The notes beneath the pieces are model-generated. The model made no database searches. It was given only the letters and a program-made list of their open reading frames with translations, and was not told where the DNA came from. DNA of 5,160 bases from Paludibacter sp. (GTDB taxonomy: Bacteria > Bacteroidota > Bacteroidia > Bacteroidales > Paludibacteraceae). Shown here in pieces: positions 1-5,160 of this stretch. Within the stretch, counting starts at the first letter, position 1; the number at the start of each line of letters is the position of its first letter. The DNA lies in assembly GCA_018054805.1 (NCBI GenBank), contig JAGPIU010000092.1, positions 1 through 5,160 of the forward strand, in the 5' to 3' direction. The translations under genes were made by a program, and so were the position numbers.

Positions 1-1022
1 TACCAAAGATCAATAAACACCGGTAAATGATCGGAAAATCCCCCCTTGTAAGTCATACCCACATAAGTGCGGGCAGGTTGTTTACCCAGAAAATTCTTAT
101 CCTCTTCGAGCAAAAAAGGCGCTTCAAAAATCTGAGCATCAGCCGCTGTTGTAAAAACCTGTTTTTTCATATTCAACAAACTGCCTGAAACGATAATCTG
201 ATCAAGTGCACCCCATTCACCGGCATGCTTATGCGAACCTTTGTCCGATTTGTGTATCGGGAACATCAGGTTGTAAAGTTTTTCACTCACAGGATGCTGT
301 TCGGGCGGAGATGCACCGAGCACTTCAAGCATGCTTTTATTATCGGGATAATCATTAAAATCGCCCATGATGATAACCGCTGCATCAGCACATTGACTGA
401 ACACACTGTCGACCTCAGCCCTTAAAACCGAAGCCGCAAAAATTCGCTTTTGCTCCGACTCCAGTTCACCTCCGAGGCGCGATGGAAAATGACAGACAAA
501 TACATGCAGGGTATCGCCCGTTGGCATTTTCCCTGAGGCATACAAAATGTCACGCGTTTTACTTTCAGGAAATTCAGGATTTACAACTGTAATTGGTTTA
601 CTGTATATCACTTTAAACTTTGAAGGCTGATAAAGCAAAGCCACATCAACACCACGTGCATCAGGCGATTCGTAATGAATAAATTTATACTTTAAGCTCT
701 TAAGCCCTGAAAACACAGTCAGATCGCGCAAAGCCCTCTCCGACTCTACTTCGCAAAGTCCAACCAATGCAGGCGCTTCCCAACCGCCCAAAGCAGTGAT
801 AACCTTGCCAATGTTAGCCTGTTTCTGCTGATATTTCTGATAATTCCAGCCGCGCATTCCTCCGGGAAGGTATTCCTCATCATGAGTCGCACTATCGTCG
901 ACACAGTCGAAATAATTCTCCACATTATAGCACATAATACGCATGGATTTCTTTTCTGACATTTGAGCATTTGCGAGCAAAAATGCTAACAAAAGCACTA
1001 TTGTAAAGCGGATTTTCATCAT
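1..1022 (-). CDS. Exported endonuclease/exonuclease/phosphatase (EEP) family protein, 3' end at window edge
   Basis: This frame is open for 340 codons from an ATG at 1022 to the window edge. A second in-frame ATG follows at once (1019), and an in-frame stop lies just upstream (1034-1032), so the start is well bounded. Residues 1-20 form a signal peptide (MMK-x-R, then a Leu-rich core, ending LLANA before Gln) without a lipobox cysteine, so the product is probably exported to the periplasm or beyond. EEP/DNase I-fold motifs appear in order: YNVEN (N33), GLCEVE (E91), RGVDVALLY, CHFPSR (H178), MGDFND (D221, N223), GALDQI (D274) and SDHLPV (D331, H332). The expected metal and catalytic residues are therefore present. 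EEP enzymes cleave phosphodiester or phosphomonoester bonds in nucleic acids, inositol phosphates or lipids; the substrate cannot be told here. The last visible codon is Trp340 and the next begins TA, so the protein may end there, a normal length for the family. Confidence 0.9.
   Translation of the reverse strand, partial: MMKIRFTIVLLLAFLLANAQMSEKKSMRIMCYNVENYFDCVDDSATHDEEYLPGGMRGWNYQKYQQKQANIGKVITALGGWEAPALVGLCEVESERALRDLTVFSGLKSLKYKFIHYESPDARGVDVALLYQPSKFKVIYSKPITVVNPEFPESKTRDILYASGKMPTGDTLHVFVCHFPSRLGGELESEQKRIFAASVLRAEVDSVFSQCADAAVIIMGDFNDYPDNKSMLEVLGASPPEQHPVSEKLYNLMFPIHKSDKGSHKHAGEWGALDQIIVSGSLLNMKKQVFTTAADAQIFEAPFLLEEDKNFLGKQPARTYVGMTYKGGFSDHLPVFIDLW
957..1022 (-). other. Signal peptide region of the EEP protein
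   Basis: The first 22 or so codons encode a short positively charged start (Lys, Arg), a hydrophobic stretch rich in Leu, Ala and Phe, and an Ala-Asn-Ala site followed by Gln. This fits cleavage by signal peptidase I before Gln21. There is no cysteine at the site, so a lipoprotein is unlikely. Confidence 0.75.
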
Positions 1023-1049
1023 AGTAACAGATTAGAATAATAAGGTTTG

Positions 1050-1057
1050 CAAAGTTA
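1050..1057 (-). promoter_or_regulatory. Bacteroidota-type -7 promoter element of the EEP gene
   Basis: On the minus strand this reads TAACTTTG, an exact match to the TAnnTTTG -7 consensus of Bacteroidota primary sigma factors. It lies 27 bases before the ATG at 1022, giving a short leader of roughly 20 bases. A -33 TTTG is not clear; the nearest candidate is TTTA at 1082-1079, 21 bases upstream. An eight-base A/T tract (1059-1066) sits in the spacer. Assigned by consensus and position only. Confidence 0.6.
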
Positions 1058-1215
1058 TAAAAAAAAGTGTGCCCTACTTAAATATGTACGTTGAAGCGCT
1101 GTTTTTTTTCATACAATTCCAACATCAGGAAATTTTGACCTTAAAATACTCAAAAATGAAACATATAGCACTGTTTTTGTTACAATGATATTACAGATTT
1201 TACAACAGCTTTAAC

Positions 1216-1223
1216 TAACTTTG
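1216..1223 (+). promoter_or_regulatory. Bacteroidota-type -7 promoter element of the CotH-domain gene
   Basis: TAACTTTG matches the Bacteroidota TAnnTTTG -7 consensus and is identical to the octamer serving the divergent EEP gene. It lies 51 bases before the ATG at 1275, so transcription would start near 1228 and give a leader of about 45 bases. The -33 region (about 1191-1198, TTACAGAT) is a weak match, which may mean that an activator or an alternative sigma factor is needed. The rest of 1090-1215 is AT-rich and shows no other recognisable element. Confidence 0.55.
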
Positions 1224-1241
1224 TATACTGAAAACCAAAGG

Positions 1242-1259
1242 CTTTTATACTTATAAAAG
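1242..1259. promoter_or_regulatory. 8-bp perfect inverted repeat in the leader of the CotH-domain gene
   Basis: CTTTTATA and TATAAAAG are exact reverse complements separated by two bases (CT). The repeat lies between the predicted -7 element and the start codon, ending 15 bases before the ATG. It could be an operator half-site pair, or in RNA a 7-bp hairpin with a four-base loop near the ribosome entry region. In such AT-rich DNA, chance is a real alternative. Confidence 0.35.
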
Positions 1260-1274
1260 TCAAGATCAAATAAA

Positions 1275-1328
1275 ATGAAAAAAACGATTTCTATTTTCCT
1301 GCTTTTTATTCCATTTTTCGCTTTTTCA
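1275..1328 (+). other. Signal peptide of the CotH-domain protein
   Basis: Residues 1-18 show MKK, a hydrophobic core rich in Ile, Leu and Phe, and an Ala-Phe-Ser ending before Gln19. This is a standard Sec signal, which T9SS cargo needs to reach the periplasm. No lipobox cysteine is present. Confidence 0.85.
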
Positions 1329-4300
1329 CAATTGAAGATTAATGAGATAATGACCAATAATGTGTCGGCTAATATGGACGACACCTACAATTACAGTATG
1401 TGGGTTGAACTTTACAATTCGAGTACCTCAACAACCTACAATCAGGCGGCCTGTTACTTTACCGACAACCTGAGCGAACCCCGCAAATGGAACCCTTCCT
1501 ACAAACTTATCGGGCCCAAAAGCTATTCTTTACTTTGGTTTGAACAGCCCGATAAAGCAGGTCACGCCAGTTTTAAATTAAAACCGGAAGGCGGCATCCT
1601 TTATTTATTAAATGCATCGGCTCAAATACTCGACAGCGTGGTTTATCCCGCACAATATCGTAACATTTCGTACGGACGAAAAAACGATGGAGCTGCCGAC
1701 TGGGTATTTTTTGAACAGTTCAGCCCCGGACTGCCCAACGACAACAAAGCTTATGCAGCAGAGCAATGTGCAGTTCCGGTTTACAAACTTCCCGCAGGAT
1801 TTTACACCGGAACAAAAAATGTGTCGTTCGAAAATCCTGCACCCGGCGACACTATTTATTATAGTCGCAACGGCGAAGAGCCTACGCGGAAAAGCAGCCG
1901 ATACACTCCCGGATATGTAGTTACTATCAGTAATACAAGTATTTTTCGCGCCCGCACCTTTTCGGCAGGAAAATTGCCCAGCAATATTGTTACGGCTACT
2001 TATTTTATGAACGAAAGAAATTTCAAACTGCCTGTAGTATCTATCGTCACCGAACAAAAGAATCTGACCGACAACACAATAGGCATTTATGTGGAAGGAA
2101 CAAACGGCATTACAGGCAACGGAATGAACACACCCGCCAACTGGAATCAGGACTGGTGGCGCCCGGCCAACTTTGAACTGTACGATACCACACTTACCGT
2201 GCGACTCAATCAGGAGCTCGACATTCAGATTGCCGGAGGCTGGACACGCATGAACAAACAGAAGTCGCTGAAAATAAATCCGCGAAACAAGTTTGGCGAA
2301 AATATGCTGCGCTATGATATTTTTGCCGCCACAAAACCCAACATGAAATTCCGCAGTATTATGCTGAGAAATTCAGGTAACGACTTCGACCACTCGATGA
2401 TGCGCGATGGGTTTATGCAATCGCTCGTAATGAAACGTATGAATCTCGATTATGTGGCCTATGAACCAGCTGTATGCTTTATGAACGGTGTTTATTATGG
2501 TATACAAAACCTTCGCGAACGTACCGATGACGATTATATTTATTCGAATTACGGATACGAAGAAGATGAAATAATACTTGTAGAATCGGCTGAAATGGAC
2601 AGCAATACTGAATTCAAAAAACTTACAAATTATGTTACTAACAATGACATAACTCAAAATGCCATTTACGACAATGTGTGTAATATGATGGACATGGAGA
2701 ATTTCATGGATTATTTTATGACTGAAATTTATCTCCGCAATACCGACTGGCCTCACAACAATATAAAAGCCTGGAAGAAAAAAGAGGGAGGGAGATGGCG
2801 CTGGATACTTTACGACACTGACTTTGGCTACAATATCTGGAGCAACGACCATACTCATAATACCCTAACATGGGCTTTGGGCGAACAATCAGGATCTAAT
2901 CCTGCCAATGCACAATGGTCGACCATATTGCTCAGACGACTGGTTCTGAATGACACTTTCCGCAAGCGTTTTATCGATAAATTCTGTATTCACATGTCGT
3001 CGACTTTCGAGGCTACACGTGCCAATGCAATTCTCGACAGTCTGGCTGCCAAAATTGCTACTGAGATTGTATATCATAAGAACAAATGGGGATCGGCACG
3101 GACGCTTACCAACGATGTCAGTATTATGAAAGGTTTTTCGGCCAATCGCCCCAATTCAATGATGAACTTTATCGGTTCGAGGTTCCTCAGCAATCCCGGC
3201 ACAGCCGAAATTCAAATCAGTTCGAACAACCCGAAAGCCACTTACACATTTAATTCGGAAACCATCAGAGATGCACAAATCAAACTTAAACACTTTAAAA
3301 ATCAGACCTACAGCATTAAAGCCAATGAGGTAGGTGGATATAAATTCAAACACTGGCTGCTTTCCGCCGGAACCGGCACTGTTACGCTTATTGCGAACAA
3401 CAATAACTGGAAATACTGGGATGGAAATACTACACCTGCAGTAAACTGGTTTGCAAAAAGTTACAGCGACACAAACTGGAAAAATGGAAATGCACCTTTA
3501 GGATATGGAAGTCTGGGACACACAACCACCATTAGTTACGGATCAGATGCAAACAATAAATATACTACCGCATATTTCCGCAAAACAGTAAATATTACAA
3601 ACTTAAGTTCAAAAGATAATTTTGTGATCAGCACTTTTGTTGACGATGGAGCTGCTGTGTATGTAAACGGAACCGAAGTAGGACGTGTGAATATGCCTGC
3701 CGGAGCACTTACTTTCAGCACTTATTCCACCACGTACAACAATGGAGTTACCGGAACTTTTAATGTACCTAAAAACCTTCTGACCGAAGGCGATAATGTA
3801 ATTGCTGTAGAAGTACATCAAACCAATGCAAATAGTTCCGATCTGATTTTCGACCTGCAAATGACCTGTAGTACTGCTACCAACGAGCAAACAATAACCA
3901 CAGCAGTATATTCAGGAACTTTAAGCAGTTCGTTAAGCTTGCAGGCGGTTTACGAGCAAACAGTTTTCGAAGATCCTGACAAAGACATGAGCGTATTTAT
4001 AAACGAAGTAGTCTCCACCAACAATGTAATTCAGGATGAAAACGGTGAAACAGATGATTATATCGAAATTTACAATGCCGGCAACAAAGATGTAAATATC
4101 GGAGGTTGGTATATAACCGACACACCCTACAACCCCACATTTATTCAGTTACCTGCAAATCAGCCCACACTCACCACAATTCCGGCTAAAGGATATCTGG
4201 TACTTTGGGCCGATGATCAGCCCGAACAGGGAGCACTGCATTTGAATTTCAAACTCAGCAAAGATGGTGAAAAACTGGTGCTTTCGCGCTACAACTATCT

Positions 4301-4670
4301 GAACAACCTTGTAGTTGTCGATTCGGTCAGCGTACCTGCATTGACTCAGAATCTTAGTTACTCAAGAGTGCCCGATGGCAGCAGCGTGTGGACTATTAAA
4401 TCGATGACCTGCAACTACAGCAACAGTTTCGGAGCAGATGTACCATCGACAATTGAAAATGAAATAAGAGTATATCCAAGTCTGGTAAGCGATATGATTA
4501 TTGTGGAAAATGCAATGGGTGAAAATATAGAAATTTACGATCTGTCGGGCCACAAAGTATTTAGCAGCCGCTGCGAAAGCAAACGCGAAACCATTTCGGC
4601 CGGACATTTAGAGAAAGGCATTTATATACTTACTACCGGAAGTTACAAAACGAAGATTGTAAAAATGTAA
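1275..4670 (+). CDS. Secreted multidomain protein: CotH kinase with two lamin-tail domains and a T9SS sorting tail
   Basis: This 1131-residue protein starts at an ATG preceded by A-rich DNA (caaataaa), as is usual in Bacteroidota, and begins with a clear signal peptide (about residues 1-18, ending FAFS before Gln). Domains in order: lamin-tail domain (about 20-155), chitobiase C-terminal/Fn3-associated-like domain (about 166-244), CotH kinase (about 250-575), a beta-rich repeat (about 644-697 plus 868-895) interrupted by a jelly-roll domain (about 704-866), a second lamin-tail domain (about 905-1052) and a T9SS type A sorting domain (about 1062-1131). CotH is known in Bacillus as an atypical kinase that phosphorylates spore-coat proteins; Bacteroidota lack such spores, so the role here must differ. 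Key kinase-like residues are intact (D491, N496, D514, D516). The tail predicts export across the outer membrane, with surface attachment or release. The substrate and physiological role are unknown. Confidence 0.93.
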   Translation: MKKTISIFLLFIPFFAFSQLKINEIMTNNVSANMDDTYNYSMWVELYNSSTSTTYNQAACYFTDNLSEPRKWNPSYKLIGPKSYSLLWFEQPDKAGHASFKLKPEGGILYLLNASAQILDSVVYPAQYRNISYGRKNDGAADWVFFEQFSPGLPNDNKAYAAEQCAVPVYKLPAGFYTGTKNVSFENPAPGDTIYYSRNGEEPTRKSSRYTPGYVVTISNTSIFRARTFSAGKLPSNIVTATYFMNERNFKLPVVSIVTEQKNLTDNTIGIYVEGTNGITGNGMNTPANWNQDWWRPANFELYDTTLTVRLNQELDIQIAGGWTRMNKQKSLKINPRNKFGENMLRYDIFAATKPNMKFRSIMLRNSGNDFDHSMMRDGFMQSLVMKRMNLDYVAYEPAVCFMNGVYYGIQNLRERTDDDYIYSNYGYEEDEIILVESAEMDSNTEFKKLTNYVTNNDITQNAIYDNVCNMMDMENFMDYFMTEIYLRNTDWPHNNIKAWKKKEGGRWRWILYDTDFGYNIWSNDHTHNTLTWALGEQSGSNPANAQWSTILLRRLVLNDTFRKRFIDKFCIHMSSTFEATRANAILDSLAAKIATEIVYHKNKWGSARTLTNDVSIMKGFSANRPNSMMNFIGSRFLSNPGTAEIQISSNNPKATYTFNSETIRDAQIKLKHFKNQTYSIKANEVGGYKFKHWLLSAGTGTVTLIANNNNWKYWDGNTTPAVNWFAKSYSDTNWKNGNAPLGYGSLGHTTTISYGSDANNKYTTAYFRKTVNITNLSSKDNFVISTFVDDGAAVYVNGTEVGRVNMPAGALTFSTYSTTYNNGVTGTFNVPKNLLTEGDNVIAVEVHQTNANSSDLIFDLQMTCSTATNEQTITTAVYSGTLSSSLSLQAVYEQTVFEDPDKDMSVFINEVVSTNNVIQDENGETDDYIEIYNAGNKDVNIGGWYITDTPYNPTFIQLPANQPTLTTIPAKGYLVLWADDQPEQGALHLNFKLSKDGEKLVLSRYNYLNNLVVVDSVSVPALTQNLSYSRVPDGSSVWTIKSMTCNYSNSFGADVPSTIENEIRVYPSLVSDMIIVENAMGENIEIYDLSGHKVFSSRCESKRETISAGHLEKGIYILTTGSYKTKIVKM
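1332..1739 (+). other. First lamin-tail domain (LTD)
   Basis: About residues 20-155. The start LKINEIMTNN, then WVELYN, YFTDN, a Tyr-Ser-Leu-Leu-Trp strand, FKL-x-x-x-GG, ILDSVVYP and SYGR follow the order of conserved strands in bacterial LTDs. These Ig-like domains are common in secreted proteins of Bacteroidota, often beside CotH or nuclease domains, and probably bind partners or hold domains together. Confidence 0.8.
1770..2006 (+). other. Chitobiase C-terminal / Fn3-associated-like domain
   Basis: About residues 166-244. The segment runs from P-x-G-F-Y through V-x-F-x-x-P, then TIYYSRNGEEPT, a short loop, IFRARTFSAGKLPS and an ATYF end. 'Tyr-x-x-x-Gly-x-x-Pro-Thr' followed by a 'R-A-R-x-F' strand is the hallmark of CHB_HEX_C/Fn3_assoc domains, which commonly precede CotH domains. 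A structural or binding role is likely. Confidence 0.75.
2016..2999 (+). other. CotH kinase domain
   Basis: About residues 248-575. The family order of motifs is intact: LPVVSIVT, a strand ending FELYD, a KSLKIN segment (K330, K333), MLRNSGND (363-370) followed by R377-D378, NGVYYGIQNLRER (404-416), an acidic stretch, then LRNTDWPHNN (D491, N496) and WILYDTDFGYN (D514, D516). D491 and N496 are spaced like the catalytic Asp and Asn of the protein kinase catalytic loop, and the DxDFG segment resembles the kinase metal-binding DFG. An active ATP-dependent phosphotransferase is plausible by homology; activity is inferred. Confidence 0.88.
3384..3872 (+). other. Galactose-binding-like jelly-roll domain, apparently inserted in a beta repeat
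   Basis: About residues 704-866. The segment has W-x-Y-W-x-G, W-x-x-x-x-Y-x-D-x-x-W, G-N-A-P-L-G-Y-G, YFRKTV, FVDDGAAVYVNG, G-x-V-N-M-P-x-G, EGDNVIAVEVHQ and SSDLIFDLQM. This set of motifs is familiar from jelly-roll modules of secreted Bacteroidota and Planctomycetes proteins, where it is presumed to bind carbohydrate or to be structural. The flanks (about 644-697 and 868-895) read as two halves of one other domain. Confidence 0.7.
3987..4430 (+). other. Second lamin-tail domain (LTD)
   Basis: About residues 905-1052. VFINEVVSTNN, DYIEIYN, GGWYITDT, GYLVLWADDQP, FKLSKDGEKLVL, VVDSVSVP and SYSRVPDG match the strand order of the first LTD (INEI, WVELYN, YFTDN, LLWFEQP, FKLKPEGG, ILDSVVYP, SYGR). 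The two copies are clearly related but divergent. This copy keeps the more typical family motifs. Confidence 0.87.
4458..4667 (+). other. T9SS C-terminal sorting domain (type A-like)
   Basis: About residues 1062-1131. The segment has IRVYPSLVSDMIIVE, IEIYDLSGHKV, an ISAGHLEKGIYIL strand and an end of KTKIVKM. This is the usual order of the type A tail: YPNP-like start, 'iYdl-Gk-v', 'L-kG-Y' and a basic end. The first motif is PSLVSD where PNP is more common. The tail targets cargo to the type IX translocon, where it is usually cleaved. Confidence 0.88.
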
Positions 4671-4718
4671 ATACGAACCAAAAAAGGTATAATACAAACA
4701 CATAAAAACATAAAGCAC

Positions 4719-4756
4719 AAAAAAAGCACATTCGGCGAAACAGCCAAATGTGCTTT
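4719..4756 (-). terminator. Hairpin terminator of the ROK gene, possibly bidirectional
   Basis: Bases 4723-4736 and 4743-4756 form a 14-bp stem with one C/A mismatch (4733 with 4746) and a six-base loop. Read on the minus strand, the stem is followed by seven T residues (complement of 4719-4725, overlapping the base of the stem), the classic shape of an intrinsic terminator 25 bases after the ROK stop. On the plus strand it ends in CTTTATACAA, a poor T-tract, so stopping the CotH-gene transcript from the left is possible but weaker. Confidence 0.75.
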
Positions 4757-4780
4757 ATACAATAACTTATAGTCTGACGA

Positions 4781-5160
4781 TCAAATAATGCCCAGCATTT
4801 TGCTACGTGCCAACATACAAGCCCCTACAACTCCCGCACTTTCGCCAAGCTGCGTCAAACGAAGAGTGGTGTCACTTCCGATCAGATTCAGCGAGTATTT
4901 ACGAATAGCGCTTTGAATTGGCAACATCAGGTAATCGCCCGTTTTTGCCATTAAACCACCAATAATTACCATTTCGGGATTGAGCAGATTTATGAGTCCT
5001 GCAATATATTTTCCGAGTGTAAATCCGACTTCCTCCACCAGTTCAATAGCAAGCATATCGCCGGCCAATGTGGCATAAATAATATCGGACAAGAACAGCG
5101 GTTGTCCGCCCTGAACTTTATTCTGCAAAATAGAGGTTTGTCCCTCGGCAATTTTCTCAA
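4781..5160 (-). CDS. ROK-family protein, C-terminal part (probable transcriptional regulator; sugar kinase possible)
   Basis: The gene ends with TGA at 4781-4783, and its frame stays open to the window edge, so only the last 125 residues are seen; the true start lies outside. A TTG at 5128 is in frame but lies inside the conserved domain and is not a credible start. The segment has SDIIYATLAGD, a helix of the type 'E-x-x-E-E-x-G-x-x-LG', the ROK hallmark LINLLNPEMVIIGG, LPIQSAIRKYSL and LGESAGVVGACMLARS. ROK proteins are either ATP-dependent sugar kinases such as glucokinase, or repressors such as NagC and Mlc that sense sugars. The parts that would decide (an N-terminal helix-turn-helix, the ATP-binding and zinc motifs) are missing. 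The LARSKMLG end resembles ROK regulators of Bacteroidota as I recall them. It converges on the CotH-domain gene. Confidence 0.88.
   Translation of the reverse strand, partial: EKIAEGQTSILQNKVQGGQPLFLSDIIYATLAGDMLAIELVEEVGFTLGKYIAGLINLLNPEMVIIGGLMAKTGDYLMLPIQSAIRKYSLNLIGSDTTLRLTQLGESAGVVGACMLARSKMLGII

Noticed and set aside
1094..1109. AGCGCT palindrome followed by eight T residues, terminator-like
   Set aside because: The palindrome has no loop and only three base pairs per arm, and no gene ends upstream of it on the plus strand.
1156..1188. A ten-codon ORF (MKHIALFLLQ, then TGA) that looks like the start of a signal peptide
   Set aside because: It is very short, lies upstream of the predicted -7 element, has no continuation after the stop and could arise by chance in AT-rich DNA.
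1608..2057. Overlapping open frames on both strands within the LTD and Fn3-associated region
   Set aside because: They overlap clearly conserved domains of the main frame and show no motifs, signal peptide or promoter of their own.
2373..2858. A 161-codon open frame on the minus strand within the CotH region
   Set aside because: It lies opposite the conserved kinase motifs of the plus-strand gene, has no recognisable domain and is explained by codon composition of the real gene.
1275..4670. Defence system, CRISPR or mobile-element content
   Set aside because: No repeat-spacer array, transposase, integrase, terminal repeats or known defence domains could be seen anywhere in the window.
4781..5128. 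A complete 115-residue small protein starting at the TTG at 5128
   Set aside because: The frame continues upstream without a stop to the window edge, with ROK-like sequence, so this is the end of a longer protein.

Overview
This window most likely comes from a bacterium of the phylum Bacteroidota. Three things in the sequence point there. The large central protein ends in what looks like a type IX secretion (T9SS) C-terminal sorting domain. Both intergenic promoters carry a TAnnTTTG -7 element (TAACTTTG in each case). There is no clear Shine-Dalgarno sequence, only A-rich DNA before the main start codon. The base composition is moderately AT-rich. A genus cannot be named from this window.

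Layout, left to right. Bases 1-1022 (minus strand) hold an almost complete gene for an exported endonuclease/exonuclease/phosphatase (EEP) superfamily enzyme; its last visible codon is at the window edge, and the next codon begins TA, so the stop may lie just outside. Bases 1023-1274 are a divergent intergenic region with one promoter facing each way and an 8-bp perfect inverted repeat in the leader of the plus-strand gene. Bases 1275-4670 (plus strand) encode a secreted 1131-residue multidomain protein built around a CotH-type kinase domain. Bases 4671-4780 hold a hairpin terminator between convergent genes. Bases 4781-5160 (minus strand) hold the C-terminal 125 residues of a ROK-family protein, either a sugar kinase or, more likely, a ROK transcriptional regulator.

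The central protein reads as: signal peptide, lamin-tail domain (LTD), chitobiase C-terminal/Fn3-associated-like domain, CotH kinase, a beta-rich repeat that appears to be split by an inserted jelly-roll domain, a second LTD, and a T9SS sorting tail. It is expected to be sent to the cell surface or the medium. Its substrate cannot be read from the sequence.

The three genes do not form an operon. The EEP and CotH genes are divergent and could share control through the 252-bp region between them. The ROK gene converges on the CotH gene and is separated from it by the terminator. The EEP enzyme and the CotH protein are both predicted to be exported, but no direct functional link between them is visible. 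I see no mobile element, CRISPR array, tRNA or rRNA. The most unusual element is the architecture of the CotH protein, especially the nested domain; the families themselves are known.
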